Source of the DNA: Roseibacillus sp.
GTDB taxonomy: Bacteria; Verrucomicrobiota; Verrucomicrobiae; Verrucomicrobiales; Akkermansiaceae
Direction of reading: 5' to 3'
Length of the DNA stretch: 9,743 bases
Assembly (NCBI GenBank): GCA_002723015.1
Contig: PBNG01000097.1
Location: forward strand, 4,477-14,219
Shown: positions 1 through 7,398 of the stretch, in pieces
Layout: every line of letters starts with the position of its first letter
Numbering within the stretch: position 1 is the stretch's first letter
Notes under the pieces: model-generated
What the model was told of the DNA's origin: nothing
The model's input: only the letters and a program-made list of their open reading frames with translations
Database searches by the model: none
Translations under genes and position numbers: made by a program

Positions 1-888
1 GGGGCCGGTCTTAAACTTCCGATCCTCGAGGATGGCAAAATCGACATTCCCCCAGTTGAGGTTAGTGAACCAGACTCCGATCCCCTGCCCGATCTTGTGA
101 GGATCTACCGGATCAGGAAAATGACTTGTCTGCGCCCTCTCAACCTCCTGGACGTAAGCCCCGGGTCTGGCATAGCCCCCGTCAGAGGCACCCCCGAGCG
201 TCGACACCTTGCCACTTTCTCCCCACAGGTTGGGCTGACCTGCGTCATGATCGTCCGGCAGGCATAGAGTCGGCCGGTCTTTGATAATCTCACCAAAATC
301 ACGACCGAACTTCAGCCATCCAGCGTAATGCTTGAAGTGATCGTAGACCTGATCCCCGGCGAAAAAGAGGACGTCGGCATCAATCTTTTTCACGTTCTTA
401 ATGATATCTTCCCTCGAAATATCGCCTCCATGGACCGGATGAATCGAATTACCGGTAAAGGCCGCCATTACGACCTCACCCTTGTCCACCGGGTTTTTTC
501 GGATCGTCCCCCTGTAGGTGGAACCGGAATCGTGGACCACTCGATATTCACGGGCTTCAGAATCGTCCCATTTTTCGACCCTGAATGGCGCTGTCCATCC
601 ACGCTCAATCGCCTCGGTCCGGGCGACCTCAACCCACTTACCATCCCTCATGATCTCGAGACCCACCGTTCTGCTGTCAGTATCCGCAAGCGGATAAAGC
701 TGCGCCGTGAGCTTCAGGGTATTGTTATGAACAGTGTAGAGCGCGAAACAGATAAGATCCTTTTTTTCGACCTCGGGTATTGAGAGGGTGGCTCTCCCTT
801 TGCGTTTCTGATTTTTCTGCTGGGAGACTGCAACTCCGGCAATCAGGAGCAGGAGGACCGGAAGCGTGAACCATTTTATGAACTTCAT
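1..888 (-). CDS. PhoD-like metallophosphatase, secreted (partial, C-terminus off window)
   Basis: The frame stays open from an ATG at 888 to the left edge, giving the first 296 residues. Residues 1-22 are a signal peptide (two Lys, a Leu-rich core, cleavage near AVS-QQ). Residues of about 36-135 look like the N-terminal beta-sandwich found before PhoD catalytic domains. The calcineurin-like fold follows: AFTGNSIH (143-150), FFAGDQVYD (175-183, with D179 and Y182 as likely metal ligands), a DDHD motif followed by NLWG (212-223), and FAILEDRKFKTGP (284-296), a segment I associate with PhoD-like proteins of Planctomycetes and Verrucomicrobia. The distal His motifs (GHxH type) must lie off the window. 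The family hydrolyses phosphomonoesters or diesters outside the cytoplasm; the substrate here is unknown. The gene starts 22 bases after the membrane-protein gene upstream, so the two are probably cotranscribed. No Shine-Dalgarno sequence precedes the start. The family call is strong, the exact substrate is not. Confidence 0.9.
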   Translation of the reverse strand, partial: MKFIKWFTLPVLLLLIAGVAVSQQKNQKRKGRATLSIPEVEKKDLICFALYTVHNNTLKLTAQLYPLADTDSRTVGLEIMRDGKWVEVARTEAIERGWTAPFRVEKWDDSEAREYRVVHDSGSTYRGTIRKNPVDKGEVVMAAFTGNSIHPVHGGDISREDIIKNVKKIDADVLFFAGDQVYDHFKHYAGWLKFGRDFGEIIKDRPTLCLPDDHDAGQPNLWGESGKVSTLGGASDGGYARPGAYVQEVERAQTSHFPDPVDPHKIGQGIGVWFTNLNWGNVDFAILEDRKFKTGP

Positions 889-910
889 CTGGGCGTATAT
901 GGAATTTTAG

Positions 911-1897
911 TTAATCGGTGAGCTGGTCCTTGTTGTCAGCCTCACTATCTAGAGCCTCACTCAGCACAGTCTCAGTATCAGAATCTGCTATTACCGTCTC
1001 AATCTGGCCGGGTCGACGCCAGACAAGAAACAGATAAAGAGGAATCAGGAAATGGGGAGCACGAAGCACTACCTCATGAAGAAACAAGTCAGCCCCCCAG
1101 TAATTAAGGTCCGATGACATGCCTGCAACCGGACGCGCAAGGGCTGTCAGCAGGCCCCATACTCCAGCATAGAGGGCACAAGCACAACGCAGGGCCGGCA
1201 CCCAGATTCCAATGCAGACCACGAAGTCCAAAATCCCGGCTACCAGAAGAATTATGCGGGCTGTTTCATTCTCTACCCTGAGAATGTCCGAAGTCATGTT
1301 CAGGAAATTGTCGGGGACGGGCCAAGGATCAAAACCGACAGCATAACACCCATGCCCGGCAAAGGTGGCAATCAAGGCGACCATGGCTGTCATAACAGTT
1401 ACGCGATGGCGCACGCCAAGGGAGAGAGCCATGACGAGAAGAACGGGAATGAGAATTTGTCCCCCGTGCTCCACGAACATTGGGAGCTCGCGCTGAGACT
1501 TAAGGAAACGCGCATAAGCTAACAGAATCAGTAGCAAAGAGCCTGCGATCAAGCCCCCCATTTGGATCTGTGCCTTTCTACGCGCTGTGATTGCCAGCAC
1601 GGCACAGGCGAGAAAAAGCCACCCTGCCTGGGTCATCCATTTTTGGACCACGCCATCATTAGCTCCCGAACCTACAAATTCGTCCCAGCTGATTCCCAGC
1701 CGTCCAGCGAGCGTAAAGGTGGATTCCTGCCACAGCAGGATCCCGTAGGGCGACTCCCAATAAAAATGCACCCAGGTCCAACCAATGAGGCAGAGGAAGG
1801 TTCCAAGGCGCAGCAGTAACACGAGAGGACTGTCGGTTTTTAAGTGTCTCACTTTTGTTATTTTCGCAGAGGGTTCCCCGGCCTCACTCTGGTCCAT
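911..1897 (-). CDS. Multi-pass inner-membrane protein, DoxX-like in appearance, function unknown
   Basis: With the ATG at 1897 the protein has 328 residues; an upstream in-frame TTG at 1909 would add four. The ATG is preferred because neither start has a ribosome-binding site. Numbered from the ATG, about eight hydrophobic segments are visible: near 24-45, 89-106, 113-132, 146-162, 166-186, 212-234, 237-255 and 279-293. Conserved-looking features include GWTWVHFYWESP in the first helix region, GHGCYAVGF at about 181-189 and a charged, acidic C-terminal tail (about 298-328) that is probably soluble. The general look, with short helices and a GHG motif, recalls uncharacterised DoxX-like membrane proteins, but I do not recognise a defined family. 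It lies 22 bases upstream of the PhoD-like gene on the same strand and diverges from the DUF3500 gene. A role in supporting the exported phosphatase is only a guess from position. Confidence 0.82.
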   Translation of the reverse strand: MDQSEAGEPSAKITKVRHLKTDSPLVLLLRLGTFLCLIGWTWVHFYWESPYGILLWQESTFTLAGRLGISWDEFVGSGANDGVVQKWMTQAGWLFLACAVLAITARRKAQIQMGGLIAGSLLLILLAYARFLKSQRELPMFVEHGGQILIPVLLVMALSLGVRHRVTVMTAMVALIATFAGHGCYAVGFDPWPVPDNFLNMTSDILRVENETARIILLVAGILDFVVCIGIWVPALRCACALYAGVWGLLTALARPVAGMSSDLNYWGADLFLHEVVLRAPHFLIPLYLFLVWRRPGQIETVIADSDTETVLSEALDSEADNKDQLTD

Positions 1898-2001
1898 ATC
1901 AACGACCAACGGTAGGAAAAATTCGACGTCCCTGCTTGGAAATCAGTAGCTTTGAGATTGTGGGTTTACATTCCTCCAGCGCTGCACATGATCCCCAAAT
2001 C
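1898..2001. promoter_or_regulatory. Divergent intergenic region between two transcription units
   Basis: These 104 bases separate the start of the minus-strand membrane protein/PhoD pair from the start of the plus-strand DUF3500 gene, so promoters for both directions should lie here or overlap the first codons. I could not find a convincing -35/-10 pair: TTGAGA at 1952-1957 is followed by TACATT only nine bases later, which is too close for sigma-70. No long inverted repeat was seen. The call rests on gene orientation alone. Confidence 0.4.
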
Positions 2002-3072
2002 ATGAAATGTCTGGTTTGCACTGCCTCCACCCTGCTTCTCTCCTTGTCTATTTCGGTTGCCGCCCCGGTGGGAAATTACCCCTCCCTTCCAAGCAAGGTC
2101 CTTTCCAATTACACGCCCGCACTCGTTGAGGCCGCCGGTCCGGAGAAAATGGCGGAACAGGCCAATGCCTTCCTTTCGTCCCTCAGCAAGAAACTCCGCG
2201 CCCAGGCAGCTCTCGCCTCCGACAGCCCCGAGAAGTCAAAGTGGACAAATATCCCTCCCAGAGGGCCTCAGGGAGGCGTGCGCTTCGGCGATCTCAACGA
2301 GAAGCAATTGCAGCGGGCTTGCGACCTCCTCGCTACAGTCCTCAGCCCGCAGGGCTACGGCAAAGCTCGCAACATTCCTCTCGCCGACGACCGCCTTCTC
2401 CGGAACGGCCAACGCCGTCCTGGGTTCGGCGCAGAGGACTACTGGCTGGCGATCTTCGGAGAGCCATCCCCTGACAAACCGTGGGCCCTCCAATTCGATG
2501 GGCACCACATCGCCATAAATCTAGCCTTCCACGGAAAACGGATGTCGATGTCACCAACCTTTATCGGAACCCAACCGCGGGAGTTTCTGCTCGCGGGGAA
2601 GACGATCGTCCCAATGGCCACGGAGGCTCCGACCGGTCTGGCGCTTTTCGAGTGCCTCACCCCATCCCAGAAAAAACAGGCGACTATCCGCCCAAGACGG
2701 GCTAATCTCGTCGCGGCTGCGGGCAGGGATGGGTTTGTTCCAGACCCCCTCGGCCTGTCCTGCAAGACTCTTAAGGAGAACCAGCGCGTGATCCTCATGG
2801 ATCTCCTCAGGTCATATGTAGGCGATCTGCCAGCGACTCAGGCCAAATTCCGAATGGGAGAACTTCAAGCCGAGGTGGACCAGATGAATTTTGCCTGGTG
2901 GGGACCCGGGGAAAAGGGCGGTGATTTTTCCTACCGCCTTCAGGGGCCCAGCGTGATTATCGAATATGCAGGTCAGGATCTCGGAGGAGACCCTCACAAT
3001 CACCTGCACTCCATGTATCGTGATCCCACCAATGAATACGGCGCCCGACTGGGAAAGAAGTTGAAACAGTAG
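2002..3072 (+). CDS. DUF3500 family secreted protein
   Basis: The frame is open from 1855, but the 49 codons before the ATG at 2002 overlap the divergent gene and look non-coding. Starting at 2002 gives a clean signal peptide (MKCL, Leu/Ser-rich core, cleavage near VAA-PVG, residue 21) and a 356-residue protein. Features typical of DUF3500 appear in order: W81-TNIPPRGPQGGV, a DLN-x-x-QLQRA stretch (97-106), a long helix ending LSPQGYG (114-120), EDYWLAIFGEP (145-155), WALQFDGHH (161-169), a PTFIGTQP stretch (185-192), and the C-terminal HNHLHSMYRDPTNEYG (332-347). The conserved His residues in GHH and HNHLH could bind metal, which is inference. The family has no well-established function that I know of; it is common in secreted proteomes of Planctomycetes, Verrucomicrobia and some others. 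The gene stands first in a same-strand run but is 138 bases from the next gene, so it may be transcribed alone. Confidence 0.9.
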   Translation: MKCLVCTASTLLLSLSISVAAPVGNYPSLPSKVLSNYTPALVEAAGPEKMAEQANAFLSSLSKKLRAQAALASDSPEKSKWTNIPPRGPQGGVRFGDLNEKQLQRACDLLATVLSPQGYGKARNIPLADDRLLRNGQRRPGFGAEDYWLAIFGEPSPDKPWALQFDGHHIAINLAFHGKRMSMSPTFIGTQPREFLLAGKTIVPMATEAPTGLALFECLTPSQKKQATIRPRRANLVAAAGRDGFVPDPLGLSCKTLKENQRVILMDLLRSYVGDLPATQAKFRMGELQAEVDQMNFAWWGPGEKGGDFSYRLQGPSVIIEYAGQDLGGDPHNHLHSMYRDPTNEYGARLGKKLKQ

Positions 3073-3081
3073 ATCATCTTA

Positions 3082-3103
3082 CCCGGAAATTTACCGGAAA
3101 CTT
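3082..3103. repeat. Two back-to-back imperfect 11-bp repeats in an intergenic region
   Basis: Ten bases after the DUF3500 stop codon, cccggaaattt (3082-3092) is followed directly by accggaaactt (3093-3103). Nine of eleven positions match and CCGGAAA is shared. The 11-base period is one helical turn, the spacing seen when a regulator binds direct repeats on one DNA face. It lies 107 bases before the dehydrogenase start. An operator role is inference; chance is possible for so short a repeat. Confidence 0.4.
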
Positions 3104-3210
3104 GCTGGGACCTCATCCAGTTTAGCTACTTCTCTGCCCATGATTCCTTACAGAAAAGTGGATCTCGGCACTTGAGGAGTGACCCCGATGCCTTACAACA
3201 AGACTTAACC

Positions 3211-4137
3211 ATGAAAGTTACTATCCTCGGGGGAGGCGGACGGGTTGGATCTAACGCCGCATTCTGCCTGCAATGTGCGGGAATCGTATCCGAAATTCAG
3301 CTTCTCGATGCCAACCAGAAAATGGCTGAGGGTGAAGCACTGGATCTGCTCCATGGCGCATCGTCGCTTGCGGACCAGCGTATTTACGAGGGTGATTATG
3401 ACCGCGCCAAGGACTCCGACATCTTTGTAATCACAGCCGGCCTGCGACGGAAACCGGACGAGAGCCGTCTCGATCTCATCAACCGGAATGTCGGTCTCTT
3501 CTCCGAGGTCATTGGAAGCATCAAGGCGGCCGGCATGAAGGATGATGCCATCGTCTTTGTGGTCTCAAACCCGGTTGACATCCTGACTCATCTCGCTGTC
3601 AGTTTCCTGGATCTCCCTCCCGGACAGGTTATCGGACTGGGCACAATGCTGGACACCGCCCGCTTCCGCTCACTGATCGCTTCCGACCTTGATCTTGCTC
3701 CGACGCAGGTCAAAGCTCTCATTCTTGGTGAGCATGGCGACACTATGCTGCCCTTGTGGTCGTCGGCTACGGTCGGAGGACTACCGCTGACGGAAGTCAA
3801 AGGCTGCGACGCGAATTTTCAACGCACCATCTTTGAGCGAACCAAGAAAAGTGGCGCGGAAGTGATAAGCCGCAAGGGAGGTGCCGGATGGGCGGTCGGC
3901 GCAACCATGGCCGAGGTCATTCACGCAATCGCTCTTGACCGGAAACAGCTCCTTCCCGTTGCCTCTCTTCAGGACGGAGCCTACGGACTCAAGGACGTTT
4001 GCCTCAGTGTTCCCTCCGTGGTGGGTCGAGCCGGGGTCGAGAAACACCTCGAATTGAAGCTGTGGCCCAAGGAGGAGCAGGCACTCAAGGCTTCTGCCAA
4101 GGCACTCCAGGCAATGCTGACCTCCGTAGCTACCTGA
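3211..4137 (+). CDS. mdh: Malate dehydrogenase, LDH-like type (LDH/MDH superfamily)
   Basis: This is a cytoplasmic NAD-dependent 2-hydroxyacid dehydrogenase, probably interconverting malate and oxaloacetate. The ATG at 3211 begins MKVTILGGGGRVG, placing the Rossmann glycine loop at residues 7-13 as expected; a TTG at 3172 would add 13 poorly fitting residues. The length of 308 is normal. D33 at the end of beta-2 suggests NAD over NADP. Catalytic and binding residues are complete: R80 (equivalent to LDH position 102), R86 (109), N120 (140), D148 (168), R151 (171) and H175 (195, in GEHGDT). Arg at 102 and Ala at 246 (A225) are malate-type choices; LDHs carry Gln and Thr. The stretch PLWSSATVGGLPL after the catalytic His is more like LDHs, so the enzyme belongs to the LDH-like MDH branch or a neighbour. 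It lies 73 bases before the symporter gene on the same strand. No Shine-Dalgarno sequence is visible. Confidence 0.92.
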   Translation: MKVTILGGGGRVGSNAAFCLQCAGIVSEIQLLDANQKMAEGEALDLLHGASSLADQRIYEGDYDRAKDSDIFVITAGLRRKPDESRLDLINRNVGLFSEVIGSIKAAGMKDDAIVFVVSNPVDILTHLAVSFLDLPPGQVIGLGTMLDTARFRSLIASDLDLAPTQVKALILGEHGDTMLPLWSSATVGGLPLTEVKGCDANFQRTIFERTKKSGAEVISRKGGAGWAVGATMAEVIHAIALDRKQLLPVASLQDGAYGLKDVCLSVPSVVGRAGVEKHLELKLWPKEEQALKASAKALQAMLTSVAT

Positions 4138-4210
4138 TATCCTTGGTGTTGGTTCTCTCTCTGACAGATGAATGCTGGGCCTGTCCCGATGTGAACCCTG
4201 AAAATACTCC

Positions 4211-5779
4211 GTGAATATCATCACATGGTCGTGGATTTTCCTCTTCCTTTACATCGCGCTGATGCTGGCGATTGGAGTCCTCGGGTCCCGCCGGGTCCGT
4301 AATGCCGACGACTTCGCCACCGCTCGTGGCGGATATGGACCGGTATTTCTCGCTTTCGCCTTTGCCGCCACCACCGCCAGCGGCGCGACTTTCCTCGGAG
4401 GTCCCGGCCTTGCCTACGAACTGGGTCTCGCCAGTGTCTGGGGCGGCTTCCTTTATCCGATCGGAGTCTATTTTGGAGTTCTGATCTCAATGCGCCTGAT
4501 CGCAAAGTCTGGAAACCGGCTCGGGTGCCGTTCCATCGCTGAATATCTGGGACAGCGATACCAATCAGATGGCATCCGGATCATGGTCTCACTCTTTTCC
4601 CTGGTCCTTTTTTTCTACCTGGCCGGGCAGCTTGTTTCCGGGCTCGTGATGTTCGAGACTATGCTCGGGCTCAGCCCGTTCTGGGCCCTGATCATCACAA
4701 CCGTAGTATTGCTGTTCTACGTTGTCATGGGCGGGGCGCACGCGGATATCCTCACCGATGGGATTCAAGGCATGATGATGCTCCTCGTTGCCACGACCGT
4801 CATTCTACTGGTCGCATTCGGAGCAGGGCTCGATGGGGGCTTTTCCGAACTGTGGAGCAACCTCACGGCACAGGAACCCAGCCTTGTCGAGGCCATGAAC
4901 CCCAGCTCCGCACTCACCCATTCCTGGTGGTCAATCATCGCCATCATTTTTGCATGTATTCCTCTCGGTCTCCTGCCTCACCTCGGGAACAAGCTCTGGG
5001 CTCTCCGGGATCTCAGCAAGCAGGGGACGTTCCTCAAACTAGCCTTCAGTTTCGGGATGGTTCTTGGCATGATGGTGGTTGGTGGGCTCCTTGCCCGCGG
5101 ACTCCTCGGCGGAGCCCTTCTCGAGGAAGATGCCACGACCAATCAGGCTCTTCCCCTTCTCTTCATCGAGGTCTTCCCCACATGGTTGGCAGCCCTCATC
5201 GGCATGGGCGTACTTGCTGCCATCATGTCGACGGCTGATGGGTTGGTGGTGTCCACGTCACAAATCGTGGCGAATGATCTCTACCGCCTCACCATCTCTC
5301 CCCGCCTCAGAAATCCTCCCACTGGGACACGCCTCGACGGGCAGGTGCTCAAGATCAGCAGGGTAACCACAATCATCGTGCTGCTGCTGACAATGGTGAT
5401 GGCGTGGGGCCTGATGGATACCAATATTGCCCTCATCATTTGGATTGGTATCGGCGGCCTGATGGCTGCTTTCGCCGGACCGCTTGTCATGGGAGCCCTC
5501 TGGAAAGGCGTAACAAGGGCCGGCGCCTATGCCGGACTTGCATCCGGCTTTACTGTCTTCGTTGTCCTGCACTCCCAGTGGATTGATCCGGAATGGTTCG
5601 GTCAGAGTGGGAGCATTTATTCTGTGGCGACATGGATTCATGATGAAGGGCCCAATCCCCACTCCTGCGCCGCAATCGGGGAGGCTGTCTCCCTCGCCGC
5701 AACCTTCCTGGTATCAAAATTTTCACAGCCCCTCCCCGAGGCTCATCTCCAGAAGCTCTTCAGCGGACCTGAAGAGTAA
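4211..5779 (+). CDS. Sodium:solute symporter, PanF-like (SSS family)
   Basis: This is an inner-membrane secondary transporter of 522 residues, the usual SSS length, with about 13 hydrophobic segments. The start is a GTG at 4211 (first helix at 5-25); there is no ATG nearby upstream in frame and no clear Shine-Dalgarno sequence. In the second helix TASGATFLGGPGLAYELGL (about 55-73) closely resembles the PanF (pantothenate permease) stretch around SASSFIGGPG, rather than PutP, whose Na+-site Asp55 is Thr here. The family signature AAIMSTADG (336-344) and following VANDLY (353-358) are present; S340 and T341 correspond to the Na2-site Ser/Thr pair of PutP. GIQGMMM (184-190) is another conserved block. 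The substrate cannot be read from sequence: PanF relatives include carriers of pantothenate, carboxylates and sugars. The adjacent malate dehydrogenase upstream makes a carboxylate plausible, but that is inference. Confidence 0.94.
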   Translation: MNIITWSWIFLFLYIALMLAIGVLGSRRVRNADDFATARGGYGPVFLAFAFAATTASGATFLGGPGLAYELGLASVWGGFLYPIGVYFGVLISMRLIAKSGNRLGCRSIAEYLGQRYQSDGIRIMVSLFSLVLFFYLAGQLVSGLVMFETMLGLSPFWALIITTVVLLFYVVMGGAHADILTDGIQGMMMLLVATTVILLVAFGAGLDGGFSELWSNLTAQEPSLVEAMNPSSALTHSWWSIIAIIFACIPLGLLPHLGNKLWALRDLSKQGTFLKLAFSFGMVLGMMVVGGLLARGLLGGALLEEDATTNQALPLLFIEVFPTWLAALIGMGVLAAIMSTADGLVVSTSQIVANDLYRLTISPRLRNPPTGTRLDGQVLKISRVTTIIVLLLTMVMAWGLMDTNIALIIWIGIGGLMAAFAGPLVMGALWKGVTRAGAYAGLASGFTVFVVLHSQWIDPEWFGQSGSIYSVATWIHDEGPNPHSCAAIGEAVSLAATFLVSKFSQPLPEAHLQKLFSGPEE

Positions 5780-5857
5780 CCAACGAACAGGCACCCGAAA
5801 GCCGTTAAAAGGTAGACGAGCTCATGCATTTAGTCTGTTGTTGCCGGTATACTCCCC

Positions 5858-7201
5858 ATGAAACTCCAAATTTTCTCCCTCCTGCCCCTTCTGCCCCTTC
5901 TGCCCCTTCTGTCCTGCCAGCTGGTCGCCCACCCCGAGCACAAGTTACGTCACTGGGAGCAGGCCAGCCCTGATCCCGACCGAATCATCCTGACGTGGGC
6001 AGGAAGCACCGCGACCAGCCAATCCGTGACCTGGCGCACCGACACTTCCGTCAAGGAGGCCTCAGCGGAAATCGCGCTTGCTCTGCCCAAGGCACGGTTT
6101 GACGAAGGTGCAAAGAGCTACAAGGCACGGACCGAGAAGCTCGAACTTGTCGACCCCGCCAAGGTAGTCGTCCACTACCACTCCGTTGAATTCTCAGACC
6201 TGAAACCCGACACCCTCTACGCTTACAGGGTTGGCAGCGGCGACCGGTGGAGCGAGTGGATTCAGTTTCGCACCGCCAAGGCTCAGGCGGCACCCTTCTC
6301 CTTTCTCTACTTTGGAGATGCCCAGAACTCGATTTTGTCCTTCTGGTCACGAATCATAAGGGCCGCCTACAAGAAGGCCCCCCATGCCGCTTTCTCGATC
6401 CATGCGGGAGATCTTGTCAATACCGCTCACAAGGATCGGGAATGGGCTGAATGGTTCAAGGCGGGAGGATGGATTCACTCGTCGGTGCCCTCGATCCCCG
6501 TTTCGGGAAATCATGAGTACACCAATCTCAAGATCGACGGGGTCGACAAGGGAAAGCAACTCGCCATCCAGTGGCGGTCGCAATTCTCTCTTCCACCTGC
6601 AGGTGATCTGCCCGATTCTCTGGCAGAAACCGTATATACCCTCACTTACCAGGGAGCGCGAATCATTGCGCTGAACTCCAACCGGGACATTGAAACTCAA
6701 GCCAAGTGGCTTGAACAGGTTCTCTCCAAAAACACCAGCAAGTGGACCATCGTGACGATGCACCATCCGATGTTCTCGTCAGGGGCCGGGAGAGACAATG
6801 CCAACAACCGGAAGGTGCTCAAGCCTGTCATCGACAAATACAAGGTAGACCTTCTCCTCCAAGGCCACGATCACACCTATGCCCGCGGGCATACCCCGGT
6901 GCGCATGAGCGATACCAAAAGCAGCAAGATCAAGTCACTTTATGTGAACTCGGTCAGCGGACCGAAGATGTATGACTTTCGAAAGGACGGGTGGAACACT
7001 TACAAGCCTGAAGGAGTCCTCCTCGCCCGGAAGGCAGTCAAGACCCCGTTCTTTCAGGTTATTGATGTTGAGGATGACTGGCTGACCTACCGAGCCTTCA
7101 TGGCCAATGGAGAACTCTATGATGCAGTTCGCCTGCATAAGCTTGCCGATGGGAGCAAGGAGATGCATCCGTGGAAAGACGATCTCGGAAAGGAGCGATA
7201 A
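5858..7201 (+). CDS. Purple acid phosphatase-like metallophosphoesterase, exported
   Basis: The ATG at 5858 opens a 447-residue exported protein. Residues 1-20 are a Leu/Pro-rich signal ending LLSC, a possible lipobox with C20 as the lipidated residue; cleavage by signal peptidase I near A24 is the alternative. Residues of about 40-140 form an N-terminal fibronectin-III-like domain (ILTWAGSTATSQSVTWRT, and later LKPDTLYAYRVGSGDRWSEW), as in plant-type purple acid phosphatases. The catalytic domain has all metal motifs: GDAQ (153-156), GDLVN (184-188), GNHE (217-220), HHP (302-304) and GHDH (336-339). The Tyr that gives purple enzymes their colour, expected in GDxxY, is N188 here, so this is a PAP-fold enzyme unlikely to be purple. 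It should hydrolyse phosphate esters outside the cytoplasm; the substrate is unknown. It follows the symporter by 78 bases. Confidence 0.92.
   Translation: MKLQIFSLLPLLPLLPLLSCQLVAHPEHKLRHWEQASPDPDRIILTWAGSTATSQSVTWRTDTSVKEASAEIALALPKARFDEGAKSYKARTEKLELVDPAKVVVHYHSVEFSDLKPDTLYAYRVGSGDRWSEWIQFRTAKAQAAPFSFLYFGDAQNSILSFWSRIIRAAYKKAPHAAFSIHAGDLVNTAHKDREWAEWFKAGGWIHSSVPSIPVSGNHEYTNLKIDGVDKGKQLAIQWRSQFSLPPAGDLPDSLAETVYTLTYQGARIIALNSNRDIETQAKWLEQVLSKNTSKWTIVTMHHPMFSSGAGRDNANNRKVLKPVIDKYKVDLLLQGHDHTYARGHTPVRMSDTKSSKIKSLYVNSVSGPKMYDFRKDGWNTYKPEGVLLARKAVKTPFFQVIDVEDDWLTYRAFMANGELYDAVRLHKLADGSKEMHPWKDDLGKER
5882..5908 (+). repeat. Three perfect 9-bp tandem repeats inside the signal peptide
   Basis: The unit ctgcccctt occurs three times head to tail and encodes Leu-Pro-Leu three times, forming most of the hydrophobic core of the phosphatase signal peptide (residues 9-17). 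Copy-number change by slippage would stay in frame and lengthen or shorten the core by three residues. Confidence 0.9.
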
Positions 7202-7398
7202 TTGTCGCCTCAGGTAAGGTGAGAAGTAACCCGGGGAAGTCTTGACATGATCGGGCAGCCGCTCCCCTGTGACCAGCTAAGGCCTCTTCTGATGCTCTGT
7301 AGTTGACGCTGGATTCTATTTTCATCTTCCACCCAGATCACATGGCGTTTCCTCCACCCACAACAATGCAGCTACAGCGTAATCTCTTCGTCCCTGTG
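7202..7398. other. Convergent intergenic region, no clear terminator
   Basis: These 197 bases lie between the stop codons of two genes that point at each other, so termination in both directions is expected here. I saw no strong GC hairpin followed by a T-tract on either strand; the best pairing (around cggggaag near 7232 with ctcccctg near 7262) is imperfect with a long loop. Rho-dependent termination is an alternative. No coding potential was recognised. Confidence 0.5.

Noticed and set aside
328..783. Open plus-strand frame of 151 codons
   Set aside because: It is antisense to the PhoD-like gene, whose minus-strand frame carries a signal peptide and phosphatase motifs; the plus-strand translation shows no recognisable domain.
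1855..2001. N-terminal extension of the DUF3500 protein by 49 codons
   Set aside because: It overlaps the divergent gene, is rich in Arg and Pro without family similarity, and would bury the signal peptide inside the protein.
3172..3199. TTGAGG and TACAAC with a 16-base spacer before the dehydrogenase gene
   Set aside because: Both hexamers match the sigma-70 consensus only partly and the arrangement is expected by chance in a region this long.
3781..4224. Open minus-strand frame of 147 codons
   Set aside because: It is antisense to the C-terminal half of the malate dehydrogenase gene and has no visible domain or signal.
5848..5853. TATACT close before the PAP-like start, suggesting a leaderless promoter
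   Set aside because: There is no matching -35 element at 16-18 bases upstream and no extended -10 TG, so one hexamer match is too weak to call.
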